The position numbers and the translations under genes were made by a program. Of a stretch of 44,762 nucleotides of DNA, positions 12,696-21,522 are shown piece by piece. The stretch is from positions 1 through 44,762 of the forward strand of contig NZ_AXCZ01000005.1 of NCBI RefSeq assembly GCF_000767165.1, given 5' to 3'. This DNA comes from Cellulomonas bogoriensis 69B4 = DSM 16987. Its GTDB lineage: Bacteria > Actinomycetota > Actinomycetes > Actinomycetales > Cellulomonadaceae. Below the pieces are notes generated by a model that saw only the letters and a program-made list of their open reading frames with translations, had not been told where the DNA came from and made no database searches. Every line of letters starts with the position of its first letter. The first letter of the stretch is position 1.

Positions 12696-13510
12696 GCCGA
12701 CTCCTTCACCGCGCGTCGCACGCCCTCCGCGAGGTCGGCCGTCACCCGTGCCAGACCGTCCAGGCCTGCGGCGGCCGTGTCGGCCTCGACCAGCTCACGC
12801 ACGAGCGCGCTGCCGACGATCACACCGTCTGCGAAGCGGGCGACCTCCTCGGCCTGCTGCCCGTCACGCACGCCGAGGCCCACGCACACCCTCTCGGCGC
12901 CGGCCGCGCGGGTGTCGGTGACCAGCCGCTCGGCGTCCGAACCGACGGTCGCGCGCGTGCCCGTCACGCCCATGGTCGACGCCGCGTACACGAACCCTCG
13001 GGTGGCGTCGGCCGTGAACGCCAGTCGCTCCGGGGTGGAGCTGGGCGCGACGAGGAAGACCCGGTCGAGGTCGTGGGCGTCGGACGCCTCGAGCCAGTCA
13101 CCGGCCTCGTCCGGGATGAGGTCCGGGGTGATGAGACCTGCGCCGCCGGCGGCGGCGAGGTCGCGCGCGAACCGCTCGACGCCGTACCGGACCACCGGGT
13201 TCCAGTAGGTCATGACCAGGACGGGGGCGCCGACGGCGGCCACGGCCTCGACGGCGCGCAGCGTGTCGCTCACGCGCACCCCACCCGCGAGGGCGTGCTC
13301 GACCGCCTTCTGGATCACCGCTCCGTCCATGACGGGGTCGGAGTAGGGCAGGCCGAGCTCGACGACGTCGACGCCCTCGGCGACCATGCGGCGGGCCGCG
13401 GCGACCGAGCCGGCGACGTCCGGGAACCCGACGGGCAGGTAGCCGACGAGCGCTGCGCGTCCCTCGGCGCGGAGCTGGTCGATGCGCGGACCGGTGCGGG
13501 CGACGCTCAT
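12692..13510 (-). CDS. trpA: Tryptophan synthase alpha subunit
   Basis: TrpA cleaves indole-3-glycerol phosphate to indole and glyceraldehyde 3-phosphate and passes indole to TrpB. The 272-residue TIM-barrel protein contains [14 protein letters not shown], which carries the catalytic Glu and Asp of the family, plus YWNPVVRYG and the phosphate-binding region [13 protein letters not shown]...[10 protein letters not shown]. The start ATG overlaps the trpB stop by 4 bases, and its own stop overlaps the lgt start by 4 bases. The length and N-terminus ([25 protein letters not shown]) are normal for actinobacterial TrpA. Nothing is missing. Confidence 0.96.
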   Translation of the reverse strand: MSVARTGPRIDQLRAEGRAALVGYLPVGFPDVAGSVAAARRMVAEGVDVVELGLPYSDPVMDGAVIQKAVEHALAGGVRVSDTLRAVEAVAAVGAPVLVMTYWNPVVRYGVERFARDLAAAGGAGLITPDLIPDEAGDWLEASDAHDLDRVFLVAPSSTPERLAFTADATRGFVYAASTMGVTGTRATVGSDAERLVTDTRAAGAERVCVGLGVRDGQQAEEVARFADGVIVGSALVRELVEADTAAAGLDGLARVTADLAEGVRRAVKESA

Positions 13511-14766
13511 GAGGGCTCCTCCAGCAGCGAGAACCAGCGTGCGGCCGTCTCGACGTCCTTGTCGCCCCGGCCGGAGAGGTTCACCAGTACGACCGGCTGG
13601 TCACCGGACCGGCCGGCGAGCTCGCGACCGAGCTGCATCGCACCGGCAAGGGCGTGCGAGGACTCGATCGCGGGGATGATGCCCTCGGTACGGCACAGGA
13701 GCCGGAACGCCTCCATCGCCTCGGCGTCCGTGATCGCCCGGTACTCGGCCCTGCCGATCGTCGACAACCACGAGTGCTCGGGCCCGACGCCCGGGTAGTC
13801 CAGCCCGGCGGAGATCGAGTGGCTCTCGACCGTCTGCCCGTCCTCGTCCTGGAGCAGGAACGACCGCGCCCCGTGCAGGACACCCGGCGCTCCTCCGCCG
13901 ATCGTGGCGGCGTGACGACCGGTACCGATGCCGTCACCGCCGGCCTCGAGGCCGACGAGCCGCACGTCCGGGTCGTCGAGGAAGGCGTGGAAGATCCCGA
14001 TGGCGTTCGACCCGCCCCCCACGCAGGCGGCGACGACGTCGGGCAGGCGGCCGGTGAGGTCCTGGACCTGCTGCCGTGCCTCGACGCCGATGATCCGCTG
14101 GAGGTCTCGCACCATGGCCGGGAACGGGTGGGGTCCCCCGACGGTCCCGAAGACGTAGTTGGTCGTGCGGACGTTGGTCACCCAGTCCCGCAGCGCCTCG
14201 TTGATCGCGTCCTTGAGCGTGCGGGAGCCGGTGGTGACGGGGACGACCTCGGCCCCGAGCAGGCGCATGCGGGCCACGTTGAGGGCCTGCCGTCGCGTGT
14301 CCTCCTCGCCCATGTAGATCACGCACTCGAGGTCGAACAGCGCCGCCGCCGTCGCCGTCGCGACGCCGTGCTGGCCGGCGCCCGTCTCGGCGATGACGCG
14401 CGACTTGCCCAGCCTCTTGGTGAGCAGCGCCTGACCCAGCACGTTGTTGATCTTGTGTGAGCCGGTGTGGTTGAGGTCCTCCCGCTTCAGCACGACGCGC
14501 ACGTCCCCGCAGTGCCGGGCGAAGCGTGGGACCTCGGTGAGGATGCTCGGCCGGCCGGTGTACGTCCGGTGCAACCGCACCAGGGCCGCCTCGAACTCCG
14601 GGTCGGCCTTCGCCTTGGAGTACTCGGTGTCGAGCTCGTCGAGGGCCTCGATGAGGGCCTCGGGCACGAACCTCCCGCCGAAGGCGCCGAAGTACGGCCC
14701 GCTGCCGGCCTCCGCCGCGAGCGGACCGAGGACGTCGTGGGCGCCCGCAGGGTCCGGACCGGTCAC
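13507..14766 (-). CDS. trpB: Tryptophan synthase beta subunit
   Basis: TrpB is a PLP enzyme that condenses indole with serine to give tryptophan. The 419-residue protein has the PLP-lysine motif [11 protein letters not shown], the catalytic glutamate motif ETGAGQHG, the phosphate-binding loop GGGSNAIG and the C-terminal SGRGDKD. The GTG at 14766 is the start because it overlaps the trpC stop (GTGA) and gives a normal N-terminus ahead of the conserved [16 protein letters not shown]; the longer open frame upstream is only a trpC shadow. It lies between trpC and trpA with 4-base overlaps on both sides, so the subunits are likely made in equal amounts. Confidence 0.96.
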   Translation of the reverse strand: MTGPDPAGAHDVLGPLAAEAGSGPYFGAFGGRFVPEALIEALDELDTEYSKAKADPEFEAALVRLHRTYTGRPSILTEVPRFARHCGDVRVVLKREDLNHTGSHKINNVLGQALLTKRLGKSRVIAETGAGQHGVATATAAALFDLECVIYMGEEDTRRQALNVARMRLLGAEVVPVTTGSRTLKDAINEALRDWVTNVRTTNYVFGTVGGPHPFPAMVRDLQRIIGVEARQQVQDLTGRLPDVVAACVGGGSNAIGIFHAFLDDPDVRLVGLEAGGDGIGTGRHAATIGGGAPGVLHGARSFLLQDEDGQTVESHSISAGLDYPGVGPEHSWLSTIGRAEYRAITDAEAMEAFRLLCRTEGIIPAIESSHALAGAMQLGRELAGRSGDQPVVLVNLSGRGDKDVETAARWFSLLEEPS

Positions 14767-15575
14767 TGGCGCACCGCCCTGAGCGAGGGGTGCGCGCCCG
14801 CGGCGACCAGGTCCGCGACAGCAGCACGCGGGTCTCCCCCGGTCACCAGGCTCTCGCCGACCAGGACGGCGTCCGCACCGGAGCGCGCGTAGTCCATGAC
14901 GTCGTGCGGCCCCCGGACACCGGACTCGGCGATCCGCACCACCGAGCTGGGGATCATGGGCGCCAGGCGGGCGAACGTCGTCCGGTCGACCTCGAGGTTC
15001 TTCAGGTTCCGGGCGTTGACACCGATGCAGCGCGCGCCGGCGTCCAGGGCACGGGTGACCTCGTCGGTGTCGTGAACCTCGACCAGGGCCGTCATGCCGA
15101 GCGAGTGCACACGCTCGACCAGGGAGGTCAGGACCGTCTGCTCGAGTGCCGCCACGATCAGCAGGACGAGATCGGCGCCGTGCGCCCGCGCCTCCCACAC
15201 CTGGTACGGCGTCACCACGAAGTCCTTGCGCAGCACCGGGACGTCGACGGTGGCCCGCACGGTGTCCAGATCGGCGAGGGACCCGTGGAACCGGCGCTGC
15301 TCGGTCAGCACCGAGATCGCTGCCGCACCACCACGCTCGTAGTCACCGGCCAGGGCGGCAGGGTCTGCGATCGGGGCCAGGGCGCCCTTGCTCGGGCTGG
15401 ACCGCTTCACCTCCGCGATCACGTTGACCGCCTCGTCGTCCTGCAACCGGCCCAGGCACTCCTTGGCCTCCGGCACCCGGGAGGCCCGCTCCTTCACGGC
15501 CTCCAGCGGGGTCCTTGCCTCACGCTCGGCGAGGTCCTGACGGACCCCGGCGATGATGTCCTCCAGGACCGTCAC
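14763..15575 (-). CDS. trpC: Indole-3-glycerol phosphate synthase
   Basis: TrpC closes the ring of carboxyphenylamino-deoxyribulose phosphate to make indole-3-glycerol phosphate. The 270-residue protein shows [13 protein letters not shown] with the catalytic lysine, [15 protein letters not shown]-like [13 protein letters not shown], and the phosphate site [14 protein letters not shown] 15575 is chosen because GGAGG lies 8 nt upstream; another GTG lies 9 bases earlier (15584) but would sit on the ribosome site. The gene is not fused to trpF, as it is in enterobacteria. It heads the trpC-trpB-trpA-lgt unit. The DUF2752 gene ends about 130 bases upstream, and a TACGAT sequence in that gap may be its promoter. 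Confidence 0.95.
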   Translation of the reverse strand: MTVLEDIIAGVRQDLAEREARTPLEAVKERASRVPEAKECLGRLQDDEAVNVIAEVKRSSPSKGALAPIADPAALAGDYERGGAAAISVLTEQRRFHGSLADLDTVRATVDVPVLRKDFVVTPYQVWEARAHGADLVLLIVAALEQTVLTSLVERVHSLGMTALVEVHDTDEVTRALDAGARCIGVNARNLKNLEVDRTTFARLAPMIPSSVVRIAESGVRGPHDVMDYARSGADAVLVGESLVTGGDPRAAVADLVAAGAHPSLRAVRQ

Positions 15576-15621
15576 GTCGCCCACCTCCACTCTGGTCCGC
15601 CCCCGCAGACTCGTCCGACCC

Positions 15622-15627
15622 ATCGTA
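15622..15627 (-). promoter_or_regulatory. Possible -10 box for trpCBA-lgt
   Basis: TACGAT on the minus strand matches the TA-N3-T actinobacterial -10 pattern and would give a leader of about 40 nt carrying the GGAGG ribosome site of trpC. No convincing -35 or trp attenuator hairpin is visible. Confidence 0.35.
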
Positions 15628-15705
15628 GGGCCGCCCCGCGGTGCCCCCCGCCACGCCCATCTGGTGGAACAGGAAGGGGCGGGACCGTGCCCTCGGAGCA
15701 CGGCG

Positions 15706-16116
15706 TCACGGCCAGGGGCCGAGCACGGGCGTCAGCGCAGGGACGTTGCGCAGGACCGCGAAGGCGAGTGCCAGCACCAGGACCGCCCACGGCAACGCGT
15801 TCCGCAGACGCCGAGGCAGCGCGGGCGGTCGAGGCGACCCGCGCAGGTTGAGCACGAGCCACCAGCACCAGACCACCACCGCGACCGGAGCGCCGAGCAC
15901 GACCAGCGGATTCATCGACCAGGCCGCTGCAAGGTCGAGCCAGGTGAGCTCGTGCACGGCGCGCAAGCCACCGCACGCCGGGCAGTACCAGCCCGTGACC
16001 AGCAACGACGGACAGATCCCGTAGCTTCCAGGCGCGTGGGGTGATCGCATCGCGAGCGCCCCGGTCGCAGCGACCACCGGCGCCGCGACCACCAGTGGCC
16101 AGCGCGCGTTCGTCAT
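15706..16116 (-). CDS. DUF2752 membrane protein
   Basis: This 136-residue protein belongs to the DUF2752 family of small membrane proteins of unknown function. It shows the family core [27 protein letters not shown], with one Cys in a GICP motif and a C-x2-C pair (CPACGG) ahead of a membrane segment. Hydrophobic stretches near residues 8-22, 70-92 and 107-128 suggest three helices. The start is uncertain: ATG 16116 directly abuts a perfect 23-bp hairpin, and neither it nor the in-frame ATG at 16173 has a good ribosome site. ATG 16173 lies 4 bases after the upstream gene's stop but would put the whole hairpin inside the coding sequence. I chose 16116 because the hairpin sits where a terminator of the upstream gene would be. 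It lies between trpE and trpC, a recurrent position for small membrane proteins. Confidence 0.72.
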   Translation of the reverse strand: MTNARWPLVVAAPVVAATGALAMRSPHAPGSYGICPSLLVTGWYCPACGGLRAVHELTWLDLAAAWSMNPLVVLGAPVAVVVWCWWLVLNLRGSPRPPALPRRLRNALPWAVLVLALAFAVLRNVPALTPVLGPWP

Positions 16117-16170
16117 GGCGCGACGGAGGCGCCGCAGGCTCGCGTCCGCCTGCGGCGCCTCCGTCGCGCC
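16117..16170 (-). terminator. Perfect 23-bp hairpin between DUF4190 and DUF2752 genes
   Basis: The arms 16117-16139 and 16148-16170 are exact reverse complements around an 8-base loop. Read on the minus strand, the hairpin begins 7 bases after the stop codon of the DUF4190 protein gene and ends immediately before the ATG of the DUF2752 gene. It is the strongest hairpin seen in the window and could be a terminator, an attenuator or an mRNA stabiliser. Confidence 0.8.
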
Positions 16171-16177
16171 CATGTGC

Positions 16178-16594
16178 TCAGTAACCGGTGGTGTCCCAGA
16201 TCGTGGGGTCGCCCAGGACGGCGAGTCCGCCCATGGCGAACGCCCAGATCGCACCGAGAACCGTGAGGGCGATACCGATCCACCCGAGGATGACGCCGGC
16301 GCTGCCGAGGCCGCCGTTGTTGGCCAACCCCTCTGCGGCCGCCTGCTTGGACTTCTGGCCGACGATGATGGCCGGGATGGCGGTGAAGATCCCGCAGCAC
16401 ACGAGGCCGAGGATGCCCAGGATCAGGGCCCACACACCGAGGGAGTTCTTCTCGGTGCTGCCACCGGGGACGGACCCGTAGCCGGGCGGGGGCGGCGGGG
16501 CGCCGTAGCCCCCGCCGGGAGGCTGCGCGCCGTAGCCGCCGCCCTGAGGGGGCTGGGCGCCGTAGGGGTCCTGCGGACCCGTGGGGTTGCTCAT
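16178..16594 (-). CDS. DUF4190-type small membrane protein with Pro/Gly/Tyr-rich N-terminus
   Basis: This 138-residue protein starts with a low-complexity segment (residues 5-47) made of repeated GAQPPxGGGYGA units, which is probably disordered and cytoplasmic. Two hydrophobic helices follow (about 52-76 and 100-127), joined by a short polar loop containing GQKSKQAAAEGLANN, the pattern of DUF4190 proteins. The ATG has a clear GAAGGAG 4 nt upstream. Such proteins are common in actinobacteria and have no established function. It is one of three small membrane protein genes between trpE and trpC. A strong hairpin lies directly after its stop. Confidence 0.8.
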   Translation of the reverse strand: MSNPTGPQDPYGAQPPQGGGYGAQPPGGGYGAPPPPPGYGSVPGGSTEKNSLGVWALILGILGLVCCGIFTAIPAIIVGQKSKQAAAEGLANNGGLGSAGVILGWIGIALTVLGAIWAFAMGGLAVLGDPTIWDTTGY

Positions 16595-16684
16595 GATTCT
16601 CCTTCACACGTACGTGCTCACCGTGACCGCGGCGCGGCCCGGTAGATCGACGGACGACCCAGGTCACCGGTCAGGCGACCCACC

Positions 16685-16972
16685 TCAGTCGTCGACGGCC
16701 CCCTCTGACGCCTTCTCCCGACGCTGCGTCGGCTGACCGAACCCCAGCATCTTCAGGACGTAGCCGGCGATGACACCGACCACGACCACGCCCATGCCGG
16801 CCCAGAACATCCACACCTGGGAGACGATGAACGCCAGCGAGGAGATGACGCCGCCCAGAAGGACCAGGGTCACGGTCACCCACGCCGCCCGGGTGTGGCC
16901 GTGGTTGGTCGGCGGCGCCGCGACGGGAAGGTATGCCCGCTCGGTGCCAGTGTCGTGGGTCTCTTGGCCCAT
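16685..16972 (-). CDS. HGxxPAAW-family membrane protein
   Basis: This 95-residue protein belongs to the small actinobacterial family named after the HGxxPAAW motif, usually encoded beside trp genes. Here the motif reads HGHTRAAW (residues about 24-31), with Arg replacing the usual Pro. Two membrane helices follow (about 32-54 and 56-74), then a basic tail. The ATG at 16972 is preceded by GAAAGG about 9 nt upstream. A possible -10 (TAAGGT on the minus strand near 17005) lies upstream. Function is unknown; its position after trpE and the Trp-operon membrane protein suggests only a conserved neighbourhood. Confidence 0.78.
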   Translation of the reverse strand: MGQETHDTGTERAYLPVAAPPTNHGHTRAAWVTVTLVLLGGVISSLAFIVSQVWMFWAGMGVVVVGVIAGYVLKMLGFGQPTQRREKASEGAVDD

Positions 16973-17065
16973 GGTGGTACGCCTTTCGTGGACTACGCGG
17001 CAGACCTTATCGAATCCCACGGTCACCGGTCCGCGCATGTCAGGCCCGCGGCGCGCCGATGACGG

Positions 17066-17662
17066 TCAGGTGGGGTCCTCACCCCGGGTGAGGGTGTCCC
17101 AGACGTCCGCCTCGTCCGCCGGCCCCCCATGAGGTGCCTGCGACGGGGCCCCGACACGGCCGGGGCCTGCGGCACCGTCGTGCCGCCCCGGACGGGACCA
17201 ACGGCCACCCCCCGCGAACGTCAGCACCGCGAGCACGGCCAAGCCGACCGCGCACACCAGGACCGCCCACGGGACGAGGGTCGTCGCGACCCGCTCGGTG
17301 ACCCCCACCCCGACGGTCTGCTGCACCGCCGACGCCGCCAACGAGGTGGGGTCCGTCAGGACCCGCGCCGTGGAGGCCCCGGTGAGGAACGCCCCACCCG
17401 CGAGGACCAGGGCGATCAGACGCGCACCCACGCGGCCCGCGAGGCTCAGGGCGAGCCCGGCGGCCGCGGCCACGAGCCCTGCAGCGGGTACCACCGGCGC
17501 GATCGTGGTGCCCGTGACCCCCACCTCGAGCGCCGGGTCCAACGGCGTGGGTGTCACGGCCACCACCCAGGTCGCGGCACTGAGCACGACCGTGAGGAGC
17601 CCGGTCACGACCGAGCCCACCACCACGACCCGACGGGGCGGGGCGGGGCGGGACGCCGTCAT
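17066..17662 (-). CDS. Trp biosynthesis-associated membrane protein
   Basis: This 198-residue protein matches the pattern of the actinobacterial Trp-operon membrane protein family (Trp_oprn_chp). It has a short N-terminal region, four predicted membrane helices (about 11-33, 52-72, 77-100 and 130-152) and a polar Gly/Pro-rich cytoplasmic tail ending in DEADVWDTLTRGEDPT. The ATG overlaps the trpE stop by 4 bases (ATGA), so its translation is coupled to anthranilate synthase. The family's function is not established; a role in tryptophan or precursor transport or enzyme anchoring has only the gene neighbourhood as support. Confidence 0.85.
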   Translation of the reverse strand: MTASRPAPPRRVVVVGSVVTGLLTVVLSAATWVVAVTPTPLDPALEVGVTGTTIAPVVPAAGLVAAAAGLALSLAGRVGARLIALVLAGGAFLTGASTARVLTDPTSLAASAVQQTVGVGVTERVATTLVPWAVLVCAVGLAVLAVLTFAGGGRWSRPGRHDGAAGPGRVGAPSQAPHGGPADEADVWDTLTRGEDPT

Positions 17663-19245
17663 GCCCTGCCGAGGCGCGAGGCGACCTGGACCGCCCGCAC
17701 CGCCGCAGCCGCCTTGTTGCGCGACTCGGCGTACTCGAGCGCCTCGACGGAGTCGGCCACGATCCCCCCGCCCGCCTGGACGCTGGCCCTGCCGTCCCTG
17801 ATGAGAGCGGTGCGGATCGCGATCGCCATGTCCATGTCGCCCGCGAAGTCGAAGTACCCGACGGTGCCCCCGTAGATGCCCCGCCGTGCCGGTTCGAGCT
17901 CGTCGATCAGGGCGATCGCCCGAGGCTTGGGGGCACCGGACAAGGTGCCGGCGGGGAACGTCGCGACGAGCGTCTGCAGCGCTGTCGCGCCCGCGCGCAG
18001 GCGCCCGACCACGGTCGAGCAGATGTGCATGATGTGGCTGAACCGCCGGACCGCCATGAACTCCACGACCTCGACGGTGGTGGGCTCGCACACCTTCACC
18101 AGGTCGTTGCGCGAGAGGTCCACCAGCATGATGTGCTCCGCGCGTTCCTTCGGGTCGGCGAGGAGCTCCTCGACCAGGCGGGCGTCCTGGTCGGGGGTGG
18201 CGCCCCGGGGACGGGAGCCTGCGATCGGGTAGGTCACGACGTGACCGTCGGTCACCTTCACGAGCGTCTCGGGGCTGGACCCCACGACCGAGAAGTCCGA
18301 GCCGTCGCCGTCCTGCAGGTGGAACAGGTACATGTAGGGGCTGGGGTTGATGGTCCGCAGCACCCGGTAGACGTCCAGGGGGTCTGCCGGGCAGTCCAGG
18401 TCCAGCCGCTGGGACAGGACGACCTGGAAGACCTCGCCGTCGCGGATCGCCTCCTTGCCGAGCCGGACGGCGTCCTCGAACTCACCCCGGGTGGAACGGA
18501 ACCGCAGCTCGGGCTCCGGCGCCTCGACCAGGGTGCCCACGACCGGTGACCGCGGTGCGGCGAGGGCGGTCTCCATCGCGTCCAGGCGGGCGACCGCGTC
18601 GGCGTGGGCCTCGTCGACCCGTTCGTCGGAGTCGTCGAAGTTGATCGCGTTGGCGATCAACCACACCGACCCGTCGACGTGGTCCACGACCGCCAGGTCG
18701 GTCGCCAGGCACAACGTGACCTCCGGCACGCCCAGCTCTTCCGGGGCCTTGGCCGGGAGCGTCGGCTCCCAGTGGCGCACGACGTCCCACCCGAGCGCAC
18801 CGACCAGACCCCCGGTCAGTGGCGGCAGACCCGGCACGGTGGGTGTCGCCAGCGCCTCCAGCGTGCCCTCCAGGACGTCGAGCACGTCCCCGTCGCGCGG
18901 GACCCCGGCGGGCACGTCGCCCGTCCAGTGCGCGGCCCCGTCGAGCACGGTCAGCGTGGCCCGGGACCGTACCCCCACGAACGAGTAGCGAGCCCACGTC
19001 CCGTCGACCTCGGCGGACTCCAGGATGAACGTCCCGGCACGGCCCTGGGCGAGCGTGCGGTACAGCGCGACGGGGGTGACGTCGTCCGCCAGGAGGCGCC
19101 GCACGACAGGGACGACCCGACGGTCGGTCGCCAGGGTGCGGAACCCCTCGAGGGTCGGCCACGTCCGACCCCAGGCCAGGTTGGTGGGGTCCCCCACCGG
19201 GTCCGTCGCCCCGCGCCGGTCCTCGTCGTGCTCCTGCCCGTTCAC
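17659..19245 (-). CDS. trpE: Anthranilate synthase component I
   Basis: TrpE makes anthranilate from chorismate, using ammonia from a TrpG glutamine amidotransferase. The 528-residue protein has the N-terminal regulatory domain with ILESAE, a variant of the LLES tryptophan-binding motif, so feedback inhibition is likely. It also has the chorismate-binding C-terminal domain with [50 protein letters not shown] and [12 protein letters not shown]. trpG and trpD are not adjacent and must be elsewhere. GTG 19245 is chosen because it overlaps the hisI stop by 4 bases and has AGGAGG 7 nt upstream. The overlap couples it to hisI, linking histidine and tryptophan synthesis. Confidence 0.95.
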   Translation of the reverse strand: MNGQEHDEDRRGATDPVGDPTNLAWGRTWPTLEGFRTLATDRRVVPVVRRLLADDVTPVALYRTLAQGRAGTFILESAEVDGTWARYSFVGVRSRATLTVLDGAAHWTGDVPAGVPRDGDVLDVLEGTLEALATPTVPGLPPLTGGLVGALGWDVVRHWEPTLPAKAPEELGVPEVTLCLATDLAVVDHVDGSVWLIANAINFDDSDERVDEAHADAVARLDAMETALAAPRSPVVGTLVEAPEPELRFRSTRGEFEDAVRLGKEAIRDGEVFQVVLSQRLDLDCPADPLDVYRVLRTINPSPYMYLFHLQDGDGSDFSVVGSSPETLVKVTDGHVVTYPIAGSRPRGATPDQDARLVEELLADPKERAEHIMLVDLSRNDLVKVCEPTTVEVVEFMAVRRFSHIMHICSTVVGRLRAGATALQTLVATFPAGTLSGAPKPRAIALIDELEPARRGIYGGTVGYFDFAGDMDMAIAIRTALIRDGRASVQAGGGIVADSVEALEYAESRNKAAAAVRAVQVASRLGRA

Positions 19246-19637
19246 CCCTGCTCCTCCTGGTCGTCGTCGCCGGTCACCGCCGCGAGGTCCCCACCCGCCT
19301 CGAAGCACGTGCGGGTGCCCGTGTGGCACGCGGCGCCGACCTGGTCCACCCGGACCAGGACCGCGTCACCGTCGCAGTCCAGCGCGACGGACCGCACGTG
19401 CTGCACATGACCCGACGTGTCGCCCTTGCGCCAGTACTCCTGCCGGGAGCGGCTCCAGAACGTCACCCGCCCCGTTGTCAGGGTGCGGTGCAGGGCCTCG
19501 TCGTCCATCCAGCCCACCATCAGGACGTCCCCGGTGTCGTGCTGCTGGACGACCGCGCACACCAGGCCCGACGCGTCGCGCTTCAGGCGGGCGGCGAGTG
19601 CAGGGTCCAGCGGGGTGGGCGTCAGTGGGGTCGGCAC
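19242..19637 (-). CDS. hisI: Phosphoribosyl-AMP cyclohydrolase
   Basis: HisI opens the adenine ring of phosphoribosyl-AMP, the third step of histidine synthesis. The 131-residue protein is the stand-alone form without a HisE domain. It shows [32 protein letters not shown] and the metal-binding CDGDAVLV...[10 protein letters not shown], with its zinc and magnesium ligands intact, then an acidic tail. GTG 19637 is a fair start; only a weak AGG precedes it, and CAGGAT lies 6 nt upstream, so a leaderless start is possible. It couples to trpE by a GTGA overlap. hisF, its usual neighbour in actinobacteria, is 4.6 kb away on the same strand. Confidence 0.93.
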   Translation of the reverse strand: MPTPLTPTPLDPALAARLKRDASGLVCAVVQQHDTGDVLMVGWMDDEALHRTLTTGRVTFWSRSRQEYWRKGDTSGHVQHVRSVALDCDGDAVLVRVDQVGAACHTGTRTCFEAGGDLAAVTGDDDQEEQG

Positions 19638-19677
19638 CCGCCGATCCTGCCACGGACCGGGACCCGCACGACGACGG

Positions 19678-21522
19678 TCATCGCGTCTGGGCCACCCACG
19701 CGCCGTGCATCGTGGCGTACCGCCCACCGCGGGCCACCAGGTCGGTGTGGGTCCCGACCTCCACCACCCGGCCCTCGTCGACGACCACCACGAGGTCGGA
19801 GGCCTCGGCCGTCGAGAGCCGGTGCGCGATGGTCAACGTCCCCCGCCCGGACGTCAACCGGTCCAGGGCCTGGGCGATCCGCACCTCGGTGGCAGGGTCC
19901 ACGGCGCTGGTGGCCTCGTCCAGGACCAGGTAGTCGCCGTCGGCGAGGTGGGCACGGGCCAGGGCGACCAGCTGTCGCTCCCCCGCCGAGAGGCTCTCGC
20001 CCCGTTGACCCACGTCCGCGTGCAGCCCGCCGGGCAGGTCGGCAAGCCAGTCCTGGAGGCCCAGGTCGGCGAACGCCGAGCGGACCCGGTCCTCGTCCAG
20101 CACCGCCCCGCGCCCGTCGACCCGGGCGGCTGGACCGTCGACCCCGTCCCTGCCGTCACGGATGCCGTACGCGACGTTCTCCAGGAGCGTCCCGTCGAAC
20201 AGGAAGCCCTCCTGCGGCACCAGGACCACCCGTCGGCGCAGGTCCGCGCGCGGGACGTCACGCAGGTCCACACCGTCGAGCAGGACCCGCCCCCGGGCCG
20301 GGTCCACGAGCCGGGTCACCAGCTTCGCCAGGGTCGTCTTGCCCGAGCCCGTGGCGCCGACCACCGCCACCTTGGTGCGGGCAGGCAGGGTGAGGTCGAC
20401 GTCGTGCAGCACCGTCGGGCCGCCCGGGTAGGCGAACGACACCCCCTGCAGCTCGACGGTGGCCGCACCCCGAGGGCTCCGGGTGCCGTCCTCACCGGCG
20501 TCGGGCACGTCGATCCGGGTGTCGACGACGCCGATCACGCGGCGCCACCCCGCCAGCGCGTTCTGCAGCTCGTTGAGGATCTCGGTGGCCATCTGGACCG
20601 GGCCGGTGAAGAGCTGGACCAGGAACAGGAACGCCAGGACCCGTCCCACCGTCAACGTCCCGTCGATACCCATCAACGAACCGACCACCACCACGGCGGA
20701 CAGCACCAGGTTCGCCACCAGGACCCCGCTGGAGAACACCACCGCGACGCGCACCTGGGCGCGCACCATCGCGTCCCTGGTCGCGCGGACGGCCGCGTCG
20801 ATGCGGCGCTGCGTGCGCGCACCCACCCCGTACGCCTTGATCGTCTCGGCGCCGACGACGGCCTCGGACACCGCACCGAGCATGGCCCCGACCCGCTGCC
20901 GCACCGCGGCGTAGGCGTCGCTCACGCGGCGCTGGGCCGGGCGCAGCACCAGGATCAGCGGGATGAAGCAGGCCCACACCACGATGGTGAGCTGCCAGGA
21001 GTACACCAGCATCAGGCCGGTCGCGACGACGATCTGCAGCACCGAGACGAGCAGCATGATGCCGCCCCACTGCACGAACAGCGAGATGGTGTCGACGTCA
21101 CTGGTGACCCGGGAGACCAGGCTCCCGCGCCGTTCGGTGCTCTGGGTGAGCGCGGACAGGTCGTGGATGTGACGGAACGCCCTGACCCGAAGCGCGGCCA
21201 GCCCGGCCTCGCTGGACCGGAAGAGCCGGATGTTCACCAGTGCGGCGCTCGTCCCCGCGATCCCCAGGCCCACGGCTGCGAGGACCACCAGGAGCACGAC
21301 CCTGTCGGTCCGCGGGCCGTCCGGGGCGAGGATCCCCGTGTCCATCGTCTGCTGGACCGCCACCGGTACGACCACCCTGCCGACGGCCGCCAGCACCGCC
21401 AGGGCGAGCGTCACCCAGATGCCCTGCACGATCTGCGGGGAGAGCTGCACCCCGCGCCTCAGGGTGGCCCAGGCCCCCAACGCACTCGTGCCCTCCAGGC
21501 GGACGCCGTCCTGGGTGCTCAT
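19678..21522 (-). CDS. ABC exporter half-transporter with intact catalytic site
   Basis: This 614-residue protein is a type IV (B-family) ABC exporter half: six membrane helices (about 30-330) and a C-terminal ATPase domain. Walker A is GATGSGKT near 389-396, the Q-loop is VLVPQEG, the signature is LSAGERQ near 510, Walker B is YLVLDEATS with the catalytic Glu near 532, and the H-loop is IAHRLS. The signature is off consensus (LSAGE, not LSGGQ) while the other catalytic residues are intact. The start ATG overlaps the stop of the other half-transporter gene by 4 bases, so the two should form a heterodimer in which this chain provides the active ATP site. Substrate unknown; the family exports drugs, lipids and peptides. 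Confidence 0.9.
   Translation of the reverse strand: MSTQDGVRLEGTSALGAWATLRRGVQLSPQIVQGIWVTLALAVLAAVGRVVVPVAVQQTMDTGILAPDGPRTDRVVLLVVLAAVGLGIAGTSAALVNIRLFRSSEAGLAALRVRAFRHIHDLSALTQSTERRGSLVSRVTSDVDTISLFVQWGGIMLLVSVLQIVVATGLMLVYSWQLTIVVWACFIPLILVLRPAQRRVSDAYAAVRQRVGAMLGAVSEAVVGAETIKAYGVGARTQRRIDAAVRATRDAMVRAQVRVAVVFSSGVLVANLVLSAVVVVGSLMGIDGTLTVGRVLAFLFLVQLFTGPVQMATEILNELQNALAGWRRVIGVVDTRIDVPDAGEDGTRSPRGAATVELQGVSFAYPGGPTVLHDVDLTLPARTKVAVVGATGSGKTTLAKLVTRLVDPARGRVLLDGVDLRDVPRADLRRRVVLVPQEGFLFDGTLLENVAYGIRDGRDGVDGPAARVDGRGAVLDEDRVRSAFADLGLQDWLADLPGGLHADVGQRGESLSAGERQLVALARAHLADGDYLVLDEATSAVDPATEVRIAQALDRLTSGRGTLTIAHRLSTAEASDLVVVVDEGRVVEVGTHTDLVARGGRYATMHGAWVAQTR

Noticed and set aside
15576-15701. 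Possible trp leader peptide upstream of trpC (a Trp-Ala-Trp stretch)
   Set aside because: The TGG-GCG-TGG codons are in an open frame that continues into trpC without a stop, and there are no competing hairpins, so an attenuator is not supported.
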